41,725 nt of DNA from positions 1-41,725 of the forward strand of contig CAMFIG010000016.1 of the NCBI GenBank assembly GCA_945952445.1, written 5' to 3'. The notes below the pieces were generated by a model. That model worked only from the letters and a program-made list of their open reading frames with translations, made no database searches and was not told the origin of the DNA. Below, piece after piece: positions 1 through 8,723 of this stretch (within the stretch, counting starts at the first letter, position 1; every line of letters begins with the position of its first letter). The position numbers were made by a program, and so were the translations under genes. Source of the DNA: an uncultured Chlamydiae bacterium (GTDB taxonomy: Bacteria > Chlamydiota > Chlamydiia > Chlamydiales > Rhabdochlamydiaceae).

Positions 1-174
1 CCGCCAATTAATTCCGTTAATTCAGGGGGTCAATATGTACATAAATTGCCCGAATAAATACTGCAAAAACAGCCCCCAGGCAAAAAAATCCTCCAAAGAA
101 ATAAAGATTGGCGAAAAATGGGAAAAATGGCTTGATTAAGGTAAAGAAAAATTAAAAACACTCATCGAAAAATT
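1..174. other. Upstream region of the symporter gene, no convincing gene
   Basis: These bases precede the symporter start. The reverse strand carries 44 open codons (151 down to 17) that translate to a very hydrophobic, phenylalanine-rich peptide. It has no usual start codon and an in-frame stop lies just upstream of it, so it could be a decayed membrane-protein fragment or a chance product of T-rich DNA. I see no clear Shine-Dalgarno sequence or promoter for the downstream gene. Confidence 0.3.
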
Positions 175-1620
175 ATGTTTTTATATGAACTTTCCGCTGT
201 AGTCATCTACTTTGCCATCCTACTTACGATCGGTCTTTTATCCTATCGCAGACATCTTTCATCGACAGATTTTATTATCGGCAACCGCTCTTTAAATTAT
301 TGGCTTACCGCCCTAGCCGCTCATGCAAGCGATATGAGCAGTTGGCTGTTTATGGGTTATCCAGCAGTCATTTTCTCTAAGGGTTTGATCAGCGGCTGGT
401 CAGCCATAGGGCTCATCATTTTCATGTTTTTCAATTGGCAATTAGTCGCTCCAAAAATCCGCATTGCAACCGAACAGTATAATAGTCTGACATTTTCCTC
501 GTTTTTTGAAAGCCGTCTTGCTGATACATCCGGCACTATCCGAATATTTACAGCAATCATGTCACTAGTCTTTTATACAATCTACATTTCCGCAGCGCTC
601 GTAGGTCTTGGGATCTTATTGGAAACACTGTTCAACATTCCCTATGATCTCGGAATTTCTCTTGGAATCCTCGTCGTGATCCCCTATGTATTCATTGGAG
701 GCTATTTAACCTTAGCCTGGATCGATCTATTCCAAGGCATCTTTCTGATGTGCGTAATCTTATTTGTCCCCTTCCATATCTTGCCCAAGATCGGCGGATG
801 GAACCACATGATCGAGGTCATCCAACAAAAACAGCTTCCCGTCACCTTGTTTCCCGATTTTTCCAAGGACACCATTTGGGAGATCTTTTCTATGATGGCA
901 GGATGGGGGCTTGGGTATTTTGGACAACCTCACATTGTGACAAAATTCATGGGGATTAAAAACGTGCATGAAATCTCGAAATCGAAATGGATTGGCATGT
1001 CCTGGATGGTTATCGCTCTTTTTTCTGCAACATTAGTTGGCTTAGTCGGAATTGCCTATTTCACACATGGGCTACCTAACCCAGAGTACGTATTTATTGA
1101 AATGGTTAAAAACACATTCCCGCCCTTCTTTGTGGGTTTTATTTTGTGTGCTGTGCTAGCCGCTACAATCAATGCAATGAGTTCCCAGGTTCTCGTTCTG
1201 TCTTCAAACCTCACAGAAGACTTTTATAAAAAGCTCATCCGCAAAACAGCAGGATCAAAAGAACTTCTTATCGTCTCTAGAGCCGGCGTAGTGTTCGTAG
1301 CTCTGATTGCTTTTGTCATTGCCTTTGGCAATTTTAGTTCAATCTATTCATTAGTTCTCTATGCCTGGTCAGGACTTGGATCTTCTTTCGGTCCTCTCTT
1401 ACTCCTTTCTTTATATTCTACAAAGATTAATAAATATGGCGCATGGGCCGGAATTCTGATCGGAGGAACTTTAGCTGCTTTTTGGCCTTATATTAACAAC
1501 TATTTCCATCCAAAGATCCCTGCTTTGATTCCTGCTTTTAGCTTAAGCTTCATTGCGATTCTCTTTGTTTCTTTCCTCACAAGGCACAAAATCCCCAGAA
1601 AAGAACCGTCTGAAATTTAA
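175..1620 (+). CDS. putP: Sodium/proline-type symporter (SSS family)
   Basis: Predicted inner-membrane sodium:solute symporter of 481 residues, the usual size for PutP. Hydrophobic segments run through the whole protein. The start of helix 2 carries ASDMSSW at residues 51-57, matching the sodium-site segment of E. coli PutP (ASDMSGW). The segment SSQVLVLSSNLTEDFYK near residue 340 matches the second PutP sodium-binding stretch ending in TED-YK. The N-terminus aligns with PutP from its first helix, which supports this ATG although no good Shine-Dalgarno sequence precedes it. A small lipoprotein gene follows after 13 bases and may be co-transcribed. The family is clear. Proline as substrate is inferred from the motifs, and another small organic solute is possible. 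Confidence 0.82.
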   Translation: MFLYELSAVVIYFAILLTIGLLSYRRHLSSTDFIIGNRSLNYWLTALAAHASDMSSWLFMGYPAVIFSKGLISGWSAIGLIIFMFFNWQLVAPKIRIATEQYNSLTFSSFFESRLADTSGTIRIFTAIMSLVFYTIYISAALVGLGILLETLFNIPYDLGISLGILVVIPYVFIGGYLTLAWIDLFQGIFLMCVILFVPFHILPKIGGWNHMIEVIQQKQLPVTLFPDFSKDTIWEIFSMMAGWGLGYFGQPHIVTKFMGIKNVHEISKSKWIGMSWMVIALFSATLVGLVGIAYFTHGLPNPEYVFIEMVKNTFPPFFVGFILCAVLAATINAMSSQVLVLSSNLTEDFYKKLIRKTAGSKELLIVSRAGVVFVALIAFVIAFGNFSSIYSLVLYAWSGLGSSFGPLLLLSLYSTKINKYGAWAGILIGGTLAAFWPYINNYFHPKIPALIPAFSLSFIAILFVSFLTRHKIPRKEPSEI

Positions 1621-1633
1621 ACTCTGTAAACTT

Positions 1634-2056
1634 ATGATTCGCAGAATCTTCTTAGGGGTTGTTTTACTGTTTTTTGGTTGCAACCCCTCTAATCTGGAAG
1701 ATTTTCAACATGAAGGAGCTTCAAAATTGCGCCTTTTACTCCTCTCTCTTCAAACGATAGAAACCCGGGAAGAATTATCCGAGAAAGAACCTTTGCTAAA
1801 AAAAAGATTTGAAGATCTAGCGAATCTGATCATTGAAGCCAGAGAATTCCAAGAAAAACATCCTGAAGAAGAGCTGTTTTTTCTTAAAGGCAACGAAGAA
1901 CTCAACCAAGCTCTTTTCTCAGAATATCTCCGTTTATACCATTTAGAAGGAGGCAAGGAAATCATGGAAAGAGCGCAAAGAGAAGCTCTTTTACGGCTCG
2001 ATGCTTTTGAAAGAATCCTTCATAAACAAAAAGAAACTAAACTTCGAGCTCCTTGA
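1634..2056 (+). CDS. Small putative lipoprotein, helical
   Basis: A 140-residue protein of unknown function. It begins with two arginines, a hydrophobic stretch and a lipobox-like LFFGC ending at Cys16, the layout of a signal-peptidase II lipoprotein. The mature part is almost entirely charged and helical, rich in Glu, Lys and Leu. An in-frame start at 1553 would put 27 polar residues, encoded inside the symporter gene, ahead of the signal peptide, so the ATG at 1634 is preferred. The gene follows the symporter by 13 bases and its last 20 bases overlap the convergent surE. I do not recognise a family. Lipidation is inferred from the N-terminus only. Confidence 0.65.
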   Translation: MIRRIFLGVVLLFFGCNPSNLEDFQHEGASKLRLLLLSLQTIETREELSEKEPLLKKRFEDLANLIIEAREFQEKHPEEELFFLKGNEELNQALFSEYLRLYHLEGGKEIMERAQREALLRLDAFERILHKQKETKLRAP

Positions 2057-2834
2057 GATCTTCTAACCTTCGAATTTTAAAACTGTCTTTTCTTGCATAA
2101 AAAGCATGTTGATCCGTTAATTCATGAACATGGATTGGCACTGCAGTAACATACCCCTGTTCCAATAAATACACATCGCTTTCTATGTCCTCTTGGTGAG
2201 AATCCCAAGCTCCTCCCATCCAATAGTAAGACCTTCCTTCTGGGTGGATCCCTTTTCTAGGAGATTCTTTATGATATCCCTTGCCTTGTCTTGCCATCTT
2301 AACACCAAGAACATCTTTAGCTTCAGGGAAAGAAACATTTAATAACGAACCATTAGGCAATGGATTTTCCAGTAAATATTGCACCAAAGGAAATACATAT
2401 GGCTCATAGTTTGCATACAAAGGCTCATCGAATTCCTGGCAAGAAAAAGCGATGCCGGGAATATTACGCATAGCAGCTTCAATCACACCGCCAACAGTCC
2501 CGCTATACAGCAGATTACGTCCTGCATTGCTTCCTTTGTTGATGCCTGATACAACAAGATCAGGGCATTGATCTAAAAGCACACTCATGGCCATGCGGAC
2601 ACAGTCTGCTGGAGTTCCAGACACATGCCAAGCTGGCGTGCCGCCCTCCCAAACAACAGGAGTGATATGCAAAGGCTCTCTTAAGGTTACAGAAAGTCCA
2701 GCTCCTGATTTTTCTATTGAAGGAGCCACAATAAATAGCTCGCAAAAATCTTTTAAAGAATTCCAAAGATGACGCAATCCCGGCGCCCCAATTCCATCGT
2801 CATTTGTCAATAACACCCTAGGTTTATTCCTCAT
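2037..2834 (-). CDS. surE: 5'/3'-nucleotidase SurE
   Basis: Metal-dependent survival-protein phosphatase that removes phosphate from nucleoside 5' and 3' monophosphates; cytosolic in known members. The 265-residue length fits. The N-terminus has the hallmark LLTNDDG with NDDG at residues 11-14; the two aspartates bind the divalent metal. SGINKGSNAG further on supplies the asparagine ligand region, and SGTVGGVIEAA is also typical. The ATG at 2834 has a strong GGAGG eight bases upstream and gives the normal short SurE N-terminus. An in-frame start at 2861 would add nine residues without this signal. The 3' end overlaps the lipoprotein gene by 20 bases, convergently. As I recall, surE next to a YqfU/YitT-type gene is also seen in Chlamydia. 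Confidence 0.95.
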   Translation of the reverse strand: MRNKPRVLLTNDDGIGAPGLRHLWNSLKDFCELFIVAPSIEKSGAGLSVTLREPLHITPVVWEGGTPAWHVSGTPADCVRMAMSVLLDQCPDLVVSGINKGSNAGRNLLYSGTVGGVIEAAMRNIPGIAFSCQEFDEPLYANYEPYVFPLVQYLLENPLPNGSLLNVSFPEAKDVLGVKMARQGKGYHKESPRKGIHPEGRSYYWMGGAWDSHQEDIESDVYLLEQGYVTAVPIHVHELTDQHAFYARKDSFKIRRLEDLKELEV

Positions 2835-2989
2835 GCGTCTATCCTCCAATGAATCTTCCATTTTACAAAAAACAGCGATTTGAAAAAAACCTGAAAAGCT
2901 TCTTAAAAAAAAATCCCCCTATGAAAAATCACTATTTTTCTCGATTTTTTCTGAAATCCCCTTGTGATTAATTCCGATTCAGATTAGAG

Positions 2990-2995
2990 TATACA
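2990..2995 (+). promoter_or_regulatory. Possible -10 element for the tRNA pair
   Basis: TATACA lies 20 bases before tRNA-Val, a plausible distance for a short leader. No good -35 hexamer stands at 16-18 bases; TTGTGA at 2962 is 22 bases away. Only the -10 is suggested. Confidence 0.3.
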
Positions 2996-3015
2996 CTTCA
3001 TTTTGATTGAGTTAG

Positions 3016-3088
3016 GGGCGTATAGCTCAGTTGGTAGAGCGCCTGTCTTACACACAGGTGGTCATAGGTTCGAGTCCTGTTGCGCCCA
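3016..3088 (+). tRNA. tRNA-Val (anticodon TAC)
   Basis: A 73-base cloverleaf can be drawn by hand. The acceptor stem is GGGCGTA/TGCGCCC with discriminator A. The D arm is GCTC...GAGC. The anticodon stem CCTGT/ACAGG encloses loop CTTACAC, giving anticodon TAC. The T arm is ATAGG/CCTGT with loop TTCGAGT. No CCA is encoded. The tRNA-Asp gene follows 10 bases later, so the two are probably one transcript. Confidence 0.97.
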
Positions 3089-3098
3089 ATGTTCATTT

Positions 3099-3172
3099 GC
3101 GGGAGTAGTTCAATTGGTTAGAGCACCGGCCTGTCACGTCGGAAGTTGCGGGTTCAAGCCCCGTCTCCCGCG
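3099..3172 (+). tRNA. tRNA-Asp (anticodon GTC)
   Basis: A 74-base cloverleaf. Acceptor stem GCGGGAG/CTCCCGC with discriminator G, D arm GTTC...GAGC, anticodon stem CCGGC/GTCGG with loop CTGTCAC giving anticodon GTC, and T arm GCGGG/CCCGT with loop TTCAAGC. The anticodon and discriminator G agree with tRNA-Asp. CCA is not encoded. Confidence 0.97.
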
Positions 3173-3208
3173 CATTTAACAAAGAACCCTTATTGCATTA
3201 TTTTTTTC

Positions 3209-3237
3209 TGTACATCGGAAAAAAAATACCCTATTCT
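3209..3237 (+). promoter_or_regulatory. Possible promoter for the YitT-family gene
   Basis: TGTACA (four of six to the -35 consensus) at 3209, a 17-base spacer and TATTCT at 3232 could drive the gene starting at 3266. This is consensus matching by eye only. Confidence 0.3.
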
Positions 3238-3265
3238 GCACATTTAGAACAAACGTGTACTCTCT

Positions 3266-4168
3266 ATGCCAGGCCAAGCTCATAAAACCAAGTCCCTTCC
3301 GCACCTATTTGCAACTTTTTTCTGGATGACTCTAGGCGCTTTTTTAGCAGCCCTTTCTATCCGCATTTTTCTTTTCCCCCATCAACTGATCGACGGGGGC
3401 ATTGTGGGTATCGCCCTAATTTTAACTCGTTTATATGGAGCCGGCTATCTCTCTTACTTCCTGATTATCCTAAACCTCCCGTTTATCTATCTTGCTTATA
3501 AGTATATCCGCCGCTCCTTTGTAATCCATATGCTATATGCAGTGCTCTTCTTTGCCGGTTTTTTATTCTTGCTCCAAGACTTCACTCCTTTTGATGGAGA
3601 TAATCTAGAAATCATCGTCTTCGGCGGAGCTCTGCTTGGAATTGGAGTCGGCCTTATCATCCGTTACGGAGGATGTCTGGATGGAACAGAAATCATGGCA
3701 ATCCTCATCAATAGAAAGAAAGGGTTTACGGTCGGCCAAGTAGTACTCGTCATTAATATCTTTATTTTTGGCGCATACGGCTGGATTTTCCAAGACTGGC
3801 ATATCGCACTCAAGTCTCTTATGACCTATATTGTTGCATTTAAAATGATCGACATGGTCATTGTCGGCTTAGATGAGTTAAAATCCGTTCTCATCATCTC
3901 CTCCAAACCAAAAGAACTTTCCGAAGCGATCATGACGGAACTGGGCTTAGGGCTTACTATCATGCATGGAAAAGGGGGATTCTCCGGCAATGCTCGAGAA
4001 ATTCTTTTCGTCATCGTAGAAAGACTGGACCTTTCCGACTTAAAAGAGCTAATCTTACGAGAAGATCCCACCGCCTTTATCGCAATCGAAAACTTACATG
4101 AGGTCGTATATGGAAAACATGCTTATGTCCCTTATAAAAAGAAACAAAGAGGTAAATTCTTCCCTTAA
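3266..4168 (+). CDS. YitT/YqfU-family integral membrane protein
   Basis: A 300-residue membrane protein of the YitT family (a multi-helix DUF161-type region followed by a soluble DUF2179-type domain). Roughly residues 15-200 hold about five to six hydrophobic helices, with the family-like segments [14 protein letters not shown] near residue 38 and [12 protein letters not shown] near residue 134. The tail from about residue 205 is soluble, with the glycine-rich [13 protein letters not shown] and ILFVIVERL pattern of the small C-terminal domain. The transport or binding function of the family is not established. The stop codon overlaps the convergent rfbA stop by four bases. Confidence 0.85.
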   Translation: MPGQAHKTKSLPHLFATFFWMTLGAFLAALSIRIFLFPHQLIDGGIVGIALILTRLYGAGYLSYFLIILNLPFIYLAYKYIRRSFVIHMLYAVLFFAGFLFLLQDFTPFDGDNLEIIVFGGALLGIGVGLIIRYGGCLDGTEIMAILINRKKGFTVGQVVLVINIFIFGAYGWIFQDWHIALKSLMTYIVAFKMIDMVIVGLDELKSVLIISSKPKELSEAIMTELGLGLTIMHGKGGFSGNAREILFVIVERLDLSDLKELILREDPTAFIAIENLHEVVYGKHAYVPYKKKQRGKFFP

Positions 4169-5052
4169 ATAGCTGAAGAAACTGTCTTACGCGTATGCAA
4201 ATCTAAAAGATATTGCCCGTATTCGCTGGCTCGGCATTTCTCCGCTAAAGAAAGAAACCCATTTAAATCAATAAACCCCAAAGCAAACGCGATCTCTTCA
4301 ATGCAAGCAATCTTCACTCCTTGCCTATCTTGGATTGTTTGAACATAGGAAGAAGCCTGCTGAAGCGCCTCATGAGTCCCCGCATCAAGCCAAGCAAACC
4401 CTCGGTCCAAGATTTTAACCTGTAAAAGCCCCTTCTCCAGATATAGACGGTTGAGATCTGTAATTTCAAGCTCTCCTCGCAAAGAAGGTTTTAGCGTTTT
4501 CGCTAAAGCCACCACCTCTGAGTCATAGAAATACAATCCAGTCACAGCATAAGAAGAAGGAGGCATCTGTGGTTTTTCATAGATATTGATCGCCTTTCCT
4601 TTTGCATCAAATTCTACAACTCCATAACGACTGGGATTTTTGACTTCATACCCAAATACAATCGCCCCTTTTTCTAAGTAGCCACAAGGCTTAAGCAATC
4701 CCGGTAAATGGTGACCATAGAAAATATTATCCCCTAAAACAAGAGCTACACTCTCATCTCCAATAAAATTTTCTCCTATCAAAAAAGCTTGAGCAATGCC
4801 CTGAGGCTCTTCCTGCGGAAGATAAGATAAAGAAAGGCCAAGTTCCCTCCCATCACCAAAGAGTTTTTGGAATCGAGGCAAGTCTTCCGGGGTAGAAATA
4901 ATCAAAATTTCTCGAATACCCGCATACATCAATACGGAAAGGGGATAATAGATCATGGGCTTATCAAATACAGGAAGAAGCTGTTTGCACACAGTCAAGG
5001 TCACTGGATATAGCCGCGTTCCCATTCCCCCAGCCAAAATAATCCCTTTCAC
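4165..5052 (-). CDS. rfbA: Glucose-1-phosphate thymidylyltransferase (RmlA)
   Basis: Makes dTDP-glucose from glucose-1-phosphate and dTTP, the first step toward dTDP-sugars such as dTDP-rhamnose; cytosolic. At 295 residues it is full length. The N-terminus has the nucleotide-binding loop [13 protein letters not shown] (residues 6-18) and the conserved [15 protein letters not shown] (23-37). GDNIFYGH near residue 107 carries the metal-binding aspartate. Its start overlaps the hpt stop by four bases (ATGA), so translation is probably coupled. It is the last gene of the leftward array. The later pathway genes (rmlB, C, D) are not in this window, so the final sugar cannot be inferred. Confidence 0.94.
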   Translation of the reverse strand: MKGIILAGGMGTRLYPVTLTVCKQLLPVFDKPMIYYPLSVLMYAGIREILIISTPEDLPRFQKLFGDGRELGLSLSYLPQEEPQGIAQAFLIGENFIGDESVALVLGDNIFYGHHLPGLLKPCGYLEKGAIVFGYEVKNPSRYGVVEFDAKGKAINIYEKPQMPPSSYAVTGLYFYDSEVVALAKTLKPSLRGELEITDLNRLYLEKGLLQVKILDRGFAWLDAGTHEALQQASSYVQTIQDRQGVKIACIEEIAFALGFIDLNGFLSLAEKCRASEYGQYLLDLHTRKTVSSAI

Positions 5053-5591
5053 AAGAACTCCTTTACTTGTTTGATCGCGTAAATATCGGGTAACCCCCGA
5101 TATTTTTCCTTATAATCCAATCCATATCCTACGACAAATTCATCTCCTATTTCAAAAAGAGAATAATCTGGCACAGGCAAAAAAGAAGAACGGGATTTCC
5201 TGATCAAAAGCACTAAAGACTGAATATCTTTCGGGTTCTTTGCTTGCACCTTTTCTAAGACAGCCGCAAATGTTTCTCCTGAGTCATATATATCGTCTAC
5301 AAGCAAAACATGCCGGTCTTTTACTTCGATGCTTTCCAGACCCTCGATCCGAAGCGGCTGCTTTTGCATGCCGCTTAGCCCATAACTCGAGCATCGAATC
5401 ACTTCTAAAGCAACCTTTTCTGGCGGTAAAAGACGTATTAGGTCCGCTACAAAACAAAGAGAACCCTTTAAAATCAAGATAATCACAACCTCTTTATCTC
5501 GATACTCCTCCTTGAGGCGGCATGCGATCTGCTCCAACTTCTTTCGAATCACTTCTTTTGAAAGCAGTAGCTCCAAATGCAGTTGTTCCAT
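5049..5591 (-). CDS. hpt: Hypoxanthine(-guanine) phosphoribosyltransferase
   Basis: Purine salvage enzyme that joins hypoxanthine or guanine to PRPP to give IMP or GMP. The 180-residue length matches bacterial Hpt. LKGS at residues 41-44 is the small PRPP/pyrophosphate loop. [13 protein letters not shown] at 95-107 is the type I phosphoribosyltransferase PRPP-binding motif. The C-terminal [19 protein letters not shown] is typical of HGPRT. It starts three bases after the accC stop and overlaps rfbA by four bases. Base preference (hypoxanthine versus guanine) cannot be read from the sequence. Confidence 0.93.
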   Translation of the reverse strand: MEQLHLELLLSKEVIRKKLEQIACRLKEEYRDKEVVIILILKGSLCFVADLIRLLPPEKVALEVIRCSSYGLSGMQKQPLRIEGLESIEVKDRHVLLVDDIYDSGETFAAVLEKVQAKNPKDIQSLVLLIRKSRSSFLPVPDYSLFEIGDEFVVGYGLDYKEKYRGLPDIYAIKQVKEFL

Positions 5592-5594
5592 AGG

Positions 5595-6962
5595 CTACTT
5601 ATCGGAAAGGACAAAATTACACCCATCCGCCATGAGCTGATCGATATAAGTAATGCAGTAATCATTCTGCAAAAAGCGCGGATCTGCAAGCATAAATTGA
5701 TGGAATGGAATTGTTGAATGCACCCCTCCAATGTGAAATTCCCGCAGAGCTCTTTTTGCTATAGCAATCGCCTCTTCCCTGTTTTCTCCTTTGACAATCA
5801 ATTTAGCTATCATCGAATCGTAATTTGGAGGAATACGATACCCAGCATAACAAGCGCTATCAATACGCACATGAGGCCCTCCTGGCGGAATATAATATTC
5901 CAAAAGTCCTGGAGAAGGCGCAAAATGATTTGCTGGGTTTTCCGCATTAATTCGAAGCTGAATGACATGCCCTTTAAAAGAAACATCCTTTTGCTTGAGT
6001 TTTAGCTTTTCCCCCATAGCAATCCGAATCTGCTCTTTGACAAGATCGACACCTGTCAATTCTTCCGTAATAGTATGCTCTACTTGAATTCTGGTATTTA
6101 CTTCCATGAAATAGAAGTTCTTATCTTCATCCAATAAAAACTCTACAGTTCCTACAGAGTGATACTGTACAGCCTTTGCAATCGCAACAGCCGCCTCTCC
6201 CACTTTCTTACGCATCGAAGGAGTCAGAATAGGGCTTGGGGCTTCCTCTATCAATTTCTGGCGCCTTCTTTGGATAGTACAGTCCCTTTCACCAAGGTAT
6301 ATGTAATTTCCATGCTTGTCCCCCACCACCTGAACTTCGATGTGTCTTGGATTCACAATCATTTTTTCCAAGTAGACATCGGGGTTATTGAAACTCACTT
6401 CTGCTTCTGCTCGGGCTGCGGCAAACTGCCTGACAAACTCATCAGGATCATAGGCAATGCGAATCCCCTTCCCACCTCCACCTGCACAAGCTTTGATGAA
6501 AATAGGAAAGCCTAGCTTCTTTGCTTCTTGCAATCCAACCTTCACATCTTCCACTATTCCATCTGATCCAGGTATAACAGGACATTTCACGCTTTTTGCA
6601 GTCGCTTTGGCTTTAGCCTTATCGCCCAAAAGAGAGATTGCATTGGGAGAAGGTCCAATAAAAGTAACGCCGCAACTTTCGCAGATCGAGGCAAAATTGG
6701 CATTCTCGCTTAAAAAGCCATACCCCGGATGAATCGCATCCGCTCCCGTAATTTCACAAGCAGACAAGATATTTGCAATCTTTAAATAGGATTTTTGCGA
6801 AGAGGGCTCTCCTACACAGATTGCTTCATCAGCATGAAGCACATGCAAGGCTTCCGCATCGGCCTGCGAATAAATAGCCACCGTCTGCAATCCCATTTCA
6901 TGGCAAGCACGGATAATTCTAACGGCAATTTCTCCACGATTTGCAATCAGTACTTTTTGCAT
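5595..6962 (-). CDS. accC: Acetyl-CoA carboxylase, biotin carboxylase subunit
   Basis: ATP-dependent carboxylation of the biotin on AccB, the first half-reaction of malonyl-CoA synthesis. The 455-residue length is standard. The protein begins with the conserved IANRGEIAVRIIRA. The ATP-grasp domain holds GGGGKGIRIA (161-170), the ERDCTIQRRRQKLIEEAPSP region (225-244) and EVNTRIQVEHTITE (287-300), which supplies metal and catalytic residues. The biotin-carboxylase C-terminal domain follows. It begins directly after the accB stop. The order rpe, efp, accB, accC matches Chlamydia as I remember it, although there the next gene is ribosomal rather than hpt. Confidence 0.97.
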   Translation of the reverse strand: MQKVLIANRGEIAVRIIRACHEMGLQTVAIYSQADAEALHVLHADEAICVGEPSSQKSYLKIANILSACEITGADAIHPGYGFLSENANFASICESCGVTFIGPSPNAISLLGDKAKAKATAKSVKCPVIPGSDGIVEDVKVGLQEAKKLGFPIFIKACAGGGGKGIRIAYDPDEFVRQFAAARAEAEVSFNNPDVYLEKMIVNPRHIEVQVVGDKHGNYIYLGERDCTIQRRRQKLIEEAPSPILTPSMRKKVGEAAVAIAKAVQYHSVGTVEFLLDEDKNFYFMEVNTRIQVEHTITEELTGVDLVKEQIRIAMGEKLKLKQKDVSFKGHVIQLRINAENPANHFAPSPGLLEYYIPPGGPHVRIDSACYAGYRIPPNYDSMIAKLIVKGENREEAIAIAKRALREFHIGGVHSTIPFHQFMLADPRFLQNDYCITYIDQLMADGCNFVLSDK

Positions 6963-7445
6963 TTACACCACTCGAATCAATTTTGTTCCAAATTCCACAG
7001 GATGTCCGTTTTCCAAACAAACTTCAGCGACAACGCCGCTGACCCCTGCTTTGACTTCATTCATAACCTTCATTGCCTCAATAATACAAACCACTGTATT
7101 TTCAGTGACTCGGTCTCCCGGCTTTACAAACGGCGGATCTTCAGGAGAAGGAGCTGTATAGAAAGTACCGACCATCGGAGATGGAATATATTTTCCACTC
7201 TTCTCTTCAGGTTGAGCTTTTGCAGCCTTTTCTTCTGCTGGAGGGTGAACCTCCTGCGATCTCGGTATATGAGCTGCAAAATGGGCTTGGCTGTGAGGGA
7301 TAGAGACCGGAGCTACTGGCATATGAACTGCCTCATCTTGCCGCTCCATATGCAACTCATACCCTGTTTTTTCTTTAATCGTAAGTTTCTTCATGCCCGC
7401 TTTTTCCATAGCAGACATCAATTCTTTGATTTGCTTTAAATCCAC
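6963..7445 (-). CDS. accB: Biotin carboxyl carrier protein of acetyl-CoA carboxylase
   Basis: Carries the biotin carboxylated by AccC and used by the carboxyltransferase. The biotinyl domain ends the protein and contains EAMKVMNE, with the biotinylated lysine at residue 126 of the 160-residue form. A His/Ala/Pro-rich linker of about 50 residues joins it to the N-terminal domain. The preferred start is GTG at 7445: GAGGAG stands six bases upstream, and the resulting N-terminus (Met-Asp-Leu-Lys-Gln-Ile-Lys) aligns with E. coli AccB. Another GTG at 7469, inside the end of efp, would add eight residues. The gene is translationally close to efp and accC. Confidence 0.95.
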   Translation of the reverse strand: MDLKQIKELMSAMEKAGMKKLTIKEKTGYELHMERQDEAVHMPVAPVSIPHSQAHFAAHIPRSQEVHPPAEEKAAKAQPEEKSGKYIPSPMVGTFYTAPSPEDPPFVKPGDRVTENTVVCIIEAMKVMNEVKAGVSGVVAEVCLENGHPVEFGTKLIRVV

Positions 7446-7451
7446 GATTGG

Positions 7452-7457
7452 CTCCTC
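7452..7457 (-). promoter_or_regulatory. Ribosome binding site deciding the accB start
   Basis: GAGGAG on the reverse strand lies six bases before GTG 7445. It sits inside the longer reading frame that begins at 7469 and is the reason for choosing the shorter accB. Confidence 0.65.
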
Positions 7458-7461
7458 GTTT

Positions 7462-8025
7462 TTATACACGCTGTATATATTCGTTAGTATGAGTATCTAT
7501 TTTGACTATATCTCCTGTCTCAACAAACATAGGGACTTCTACTTTCGCTCCCGTCTCTAAAATAGCCAACTTATTCGCATTGGAAACATGAGCATTCGCT
7601 TCCAGAGATTCCGTTTTCACAACCATGAGCTCTAGAAATTGCGGCAATTCAATTGAAAAAATCGATTCACCGTAAAACAAGGCCTTCAACTCAGTCCCTT
7701 CTTTGAGATAATTCACTTTATCTCCAATGATATTTGAAGGAATCAGGATCTGTTCAAGATTCCCAACATCCAGGAAAAGATAATCCTTCCCTTCCAGATA
7801 TAGGTATTCGAGCTTTCTTTCATTTAAACTTACTTCCTGAACGGGTTGATTCAGCTTAAAATTCTTTTCAACAACTTCTTCAGTTGTTAAATTTTTTAAC
7901 TTTGTCTTGATAAAAGGCACTCCCTTGGCAACAGTGACCTTCACACTAGACTCTACTCTGTAAATCTTCCCATCTACAGAAAGCATCATACCCGGAGAAA
8001 TTTGATTACTTGTCGTCATTGTCAT
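7462..8025 (-). CDS. efp: Translation elongation factor P
   Basis: EF-P relieves ribosome stalling at polyproline stretches. The 187 residues cover the KOW-like N-terminal domain and two OB-fold domains. The tip loop reads VAKGVPFIKTKL, with lysine at residue 34, the position modified in many EF-P proteins. The C-terminus ends in the usual IDTHTNEYIQRV. Two ATGs are possible (8025 and 8019). Neither has a clear Shine-Dalgarno sequence, and the upstream region is AT-rich, with TATAAT at 8033-8028 on this strand. The neighbours are a HAD phosphatase 23 bases upstream and accB downstream. A second efp elsewhere in the genome is possible, as in Chlamydia. The modification enzyme is not in this window. 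Confidence 0.95.
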   Translation of the reverse strand: MTMTTSNQISPGMMLSVDGKIYRVESSVKVTVAKGVPFIKTKLKNLTTEEVVEKNFKLNQPVQEVSLNERKLEYLYLEGKDYLFLDVGNLEQILIPSNIIGDKVNYLKEGTELKALFYGESIFSIELPQFLELMVVKTESLEANAHVSNANKLAILETGAKVEVPMFVETGDIVKIDTHTNEYIQRV

Positions 8026-8048
8026 AAATTATATACCAATTAACTAAT

Positions 8049-8723
8049 TCAAATATTTTCCAACCAAGAGAGAATCCCTCTCATTTCTTCCAATCGCCCA
8101 ATGCTAAAATCGACATCCTCACTTTTTCCTTTGCTATGCAATCCTCGTCCCCATCGCATATGCACAGTGTAGCATCCAAGCTTCTTCGCCGGAGACAAAT
8201 CGGAAGCTATCCGATCTCCACATACAATGACTTGGCGGGGGGAAAGATCCAATGCTTGAAGCAAGTCCCAGTAGTGTCGTTGTTTGTCCCCCGCCTCTGA
8301 CACGATGATTTTACTAAAAAAAGAAAAATCAATACCAGCTTTTTTGAGCTTATACATCTGGATCTTAGGTTGCCCAGCAGTCACTAGAGCCATCCGATGC
8401 TGTCCGCTCAGCTCTGAGAGAATCTCCAGGGCATCTTCCACCGGAAAAATCGGCAAATCTTCTGGCAACTCTCCATACATTTCCCCTAAAGCAACATCTA
8501 AAAACTTCTTATCGACTCCGAGAATTTCAGCAAACTCTTCCAAAGCATGCCTAGCGCTTTCCGCTGTAGCATCAAGCCTTTTTATTAACTCTAGAGCCTC
8601 TTCAAAAGAAGAAAACAAGTGACCTGCTTTCATCATGCCAGAAAGCGCCATCTCCAGCTTCACAGGAGTAATACACCCTGACGTATCTATTAATGTATCG
8701 TCTAAATCAAAGATGATGAACAA
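8049..8723 (-). CDS. HAD-superfamily hydrolase (phosphatase)
   Basis: A 224-residue haloacid-dehalogenase-type hydrolase, probably a small-molecule phosphatase. Motif I FDLDDT is at residues 5-10, with nucleophile Asp6 and acid/base Asp8. A helical cap follows (about 15-85). Motif II is VTAGQP, and motif IV is the GDRIASD segment near residue 171. The start is TTG at 8723, 17 bases inside the end of yvcK in another frame; motif I lies so close to the N-terminus that no later start is possible. Its position between yvcK and efp suggests co-expression but not a substrate. Phosphoglycolate phosphatase or pyrimidine nucleotidase would be typical options. Confidence 0.85.
   Translation of the reverse strand: MFIIFDLDDTLIDTSGCITPVKLEMALSGMMKAGHLFSSFEEALELIKRLDATAESARHALEEFAEILGVDKKFLDVALGEMYGELPEDLPIFPVEDALEILSELSGQHRMALVTAGQPKIQMYKLKKAGIDFSFFSKIIVSEAGDKQRHYWDLLQALDLSPRQVIVCGDRIASDLSPAKKLGCYTVHMRWGRGLHSKGKSEDVDFSIGRLEEMRGILSWLENI

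Noticed and set aside
17-151. Hydrophobic 44-codon frame on the reverse strand at the window edge
   Set aside because: It has no start codon and is closed by a stop upstream; T-rich DNA gives Phe-rich frames by chance.
8028-8033. Perfect TATAAT before efp as an internal promoter
   Set aside because: Transcription would begin at the start codon and no -35 is present at a normal distance.
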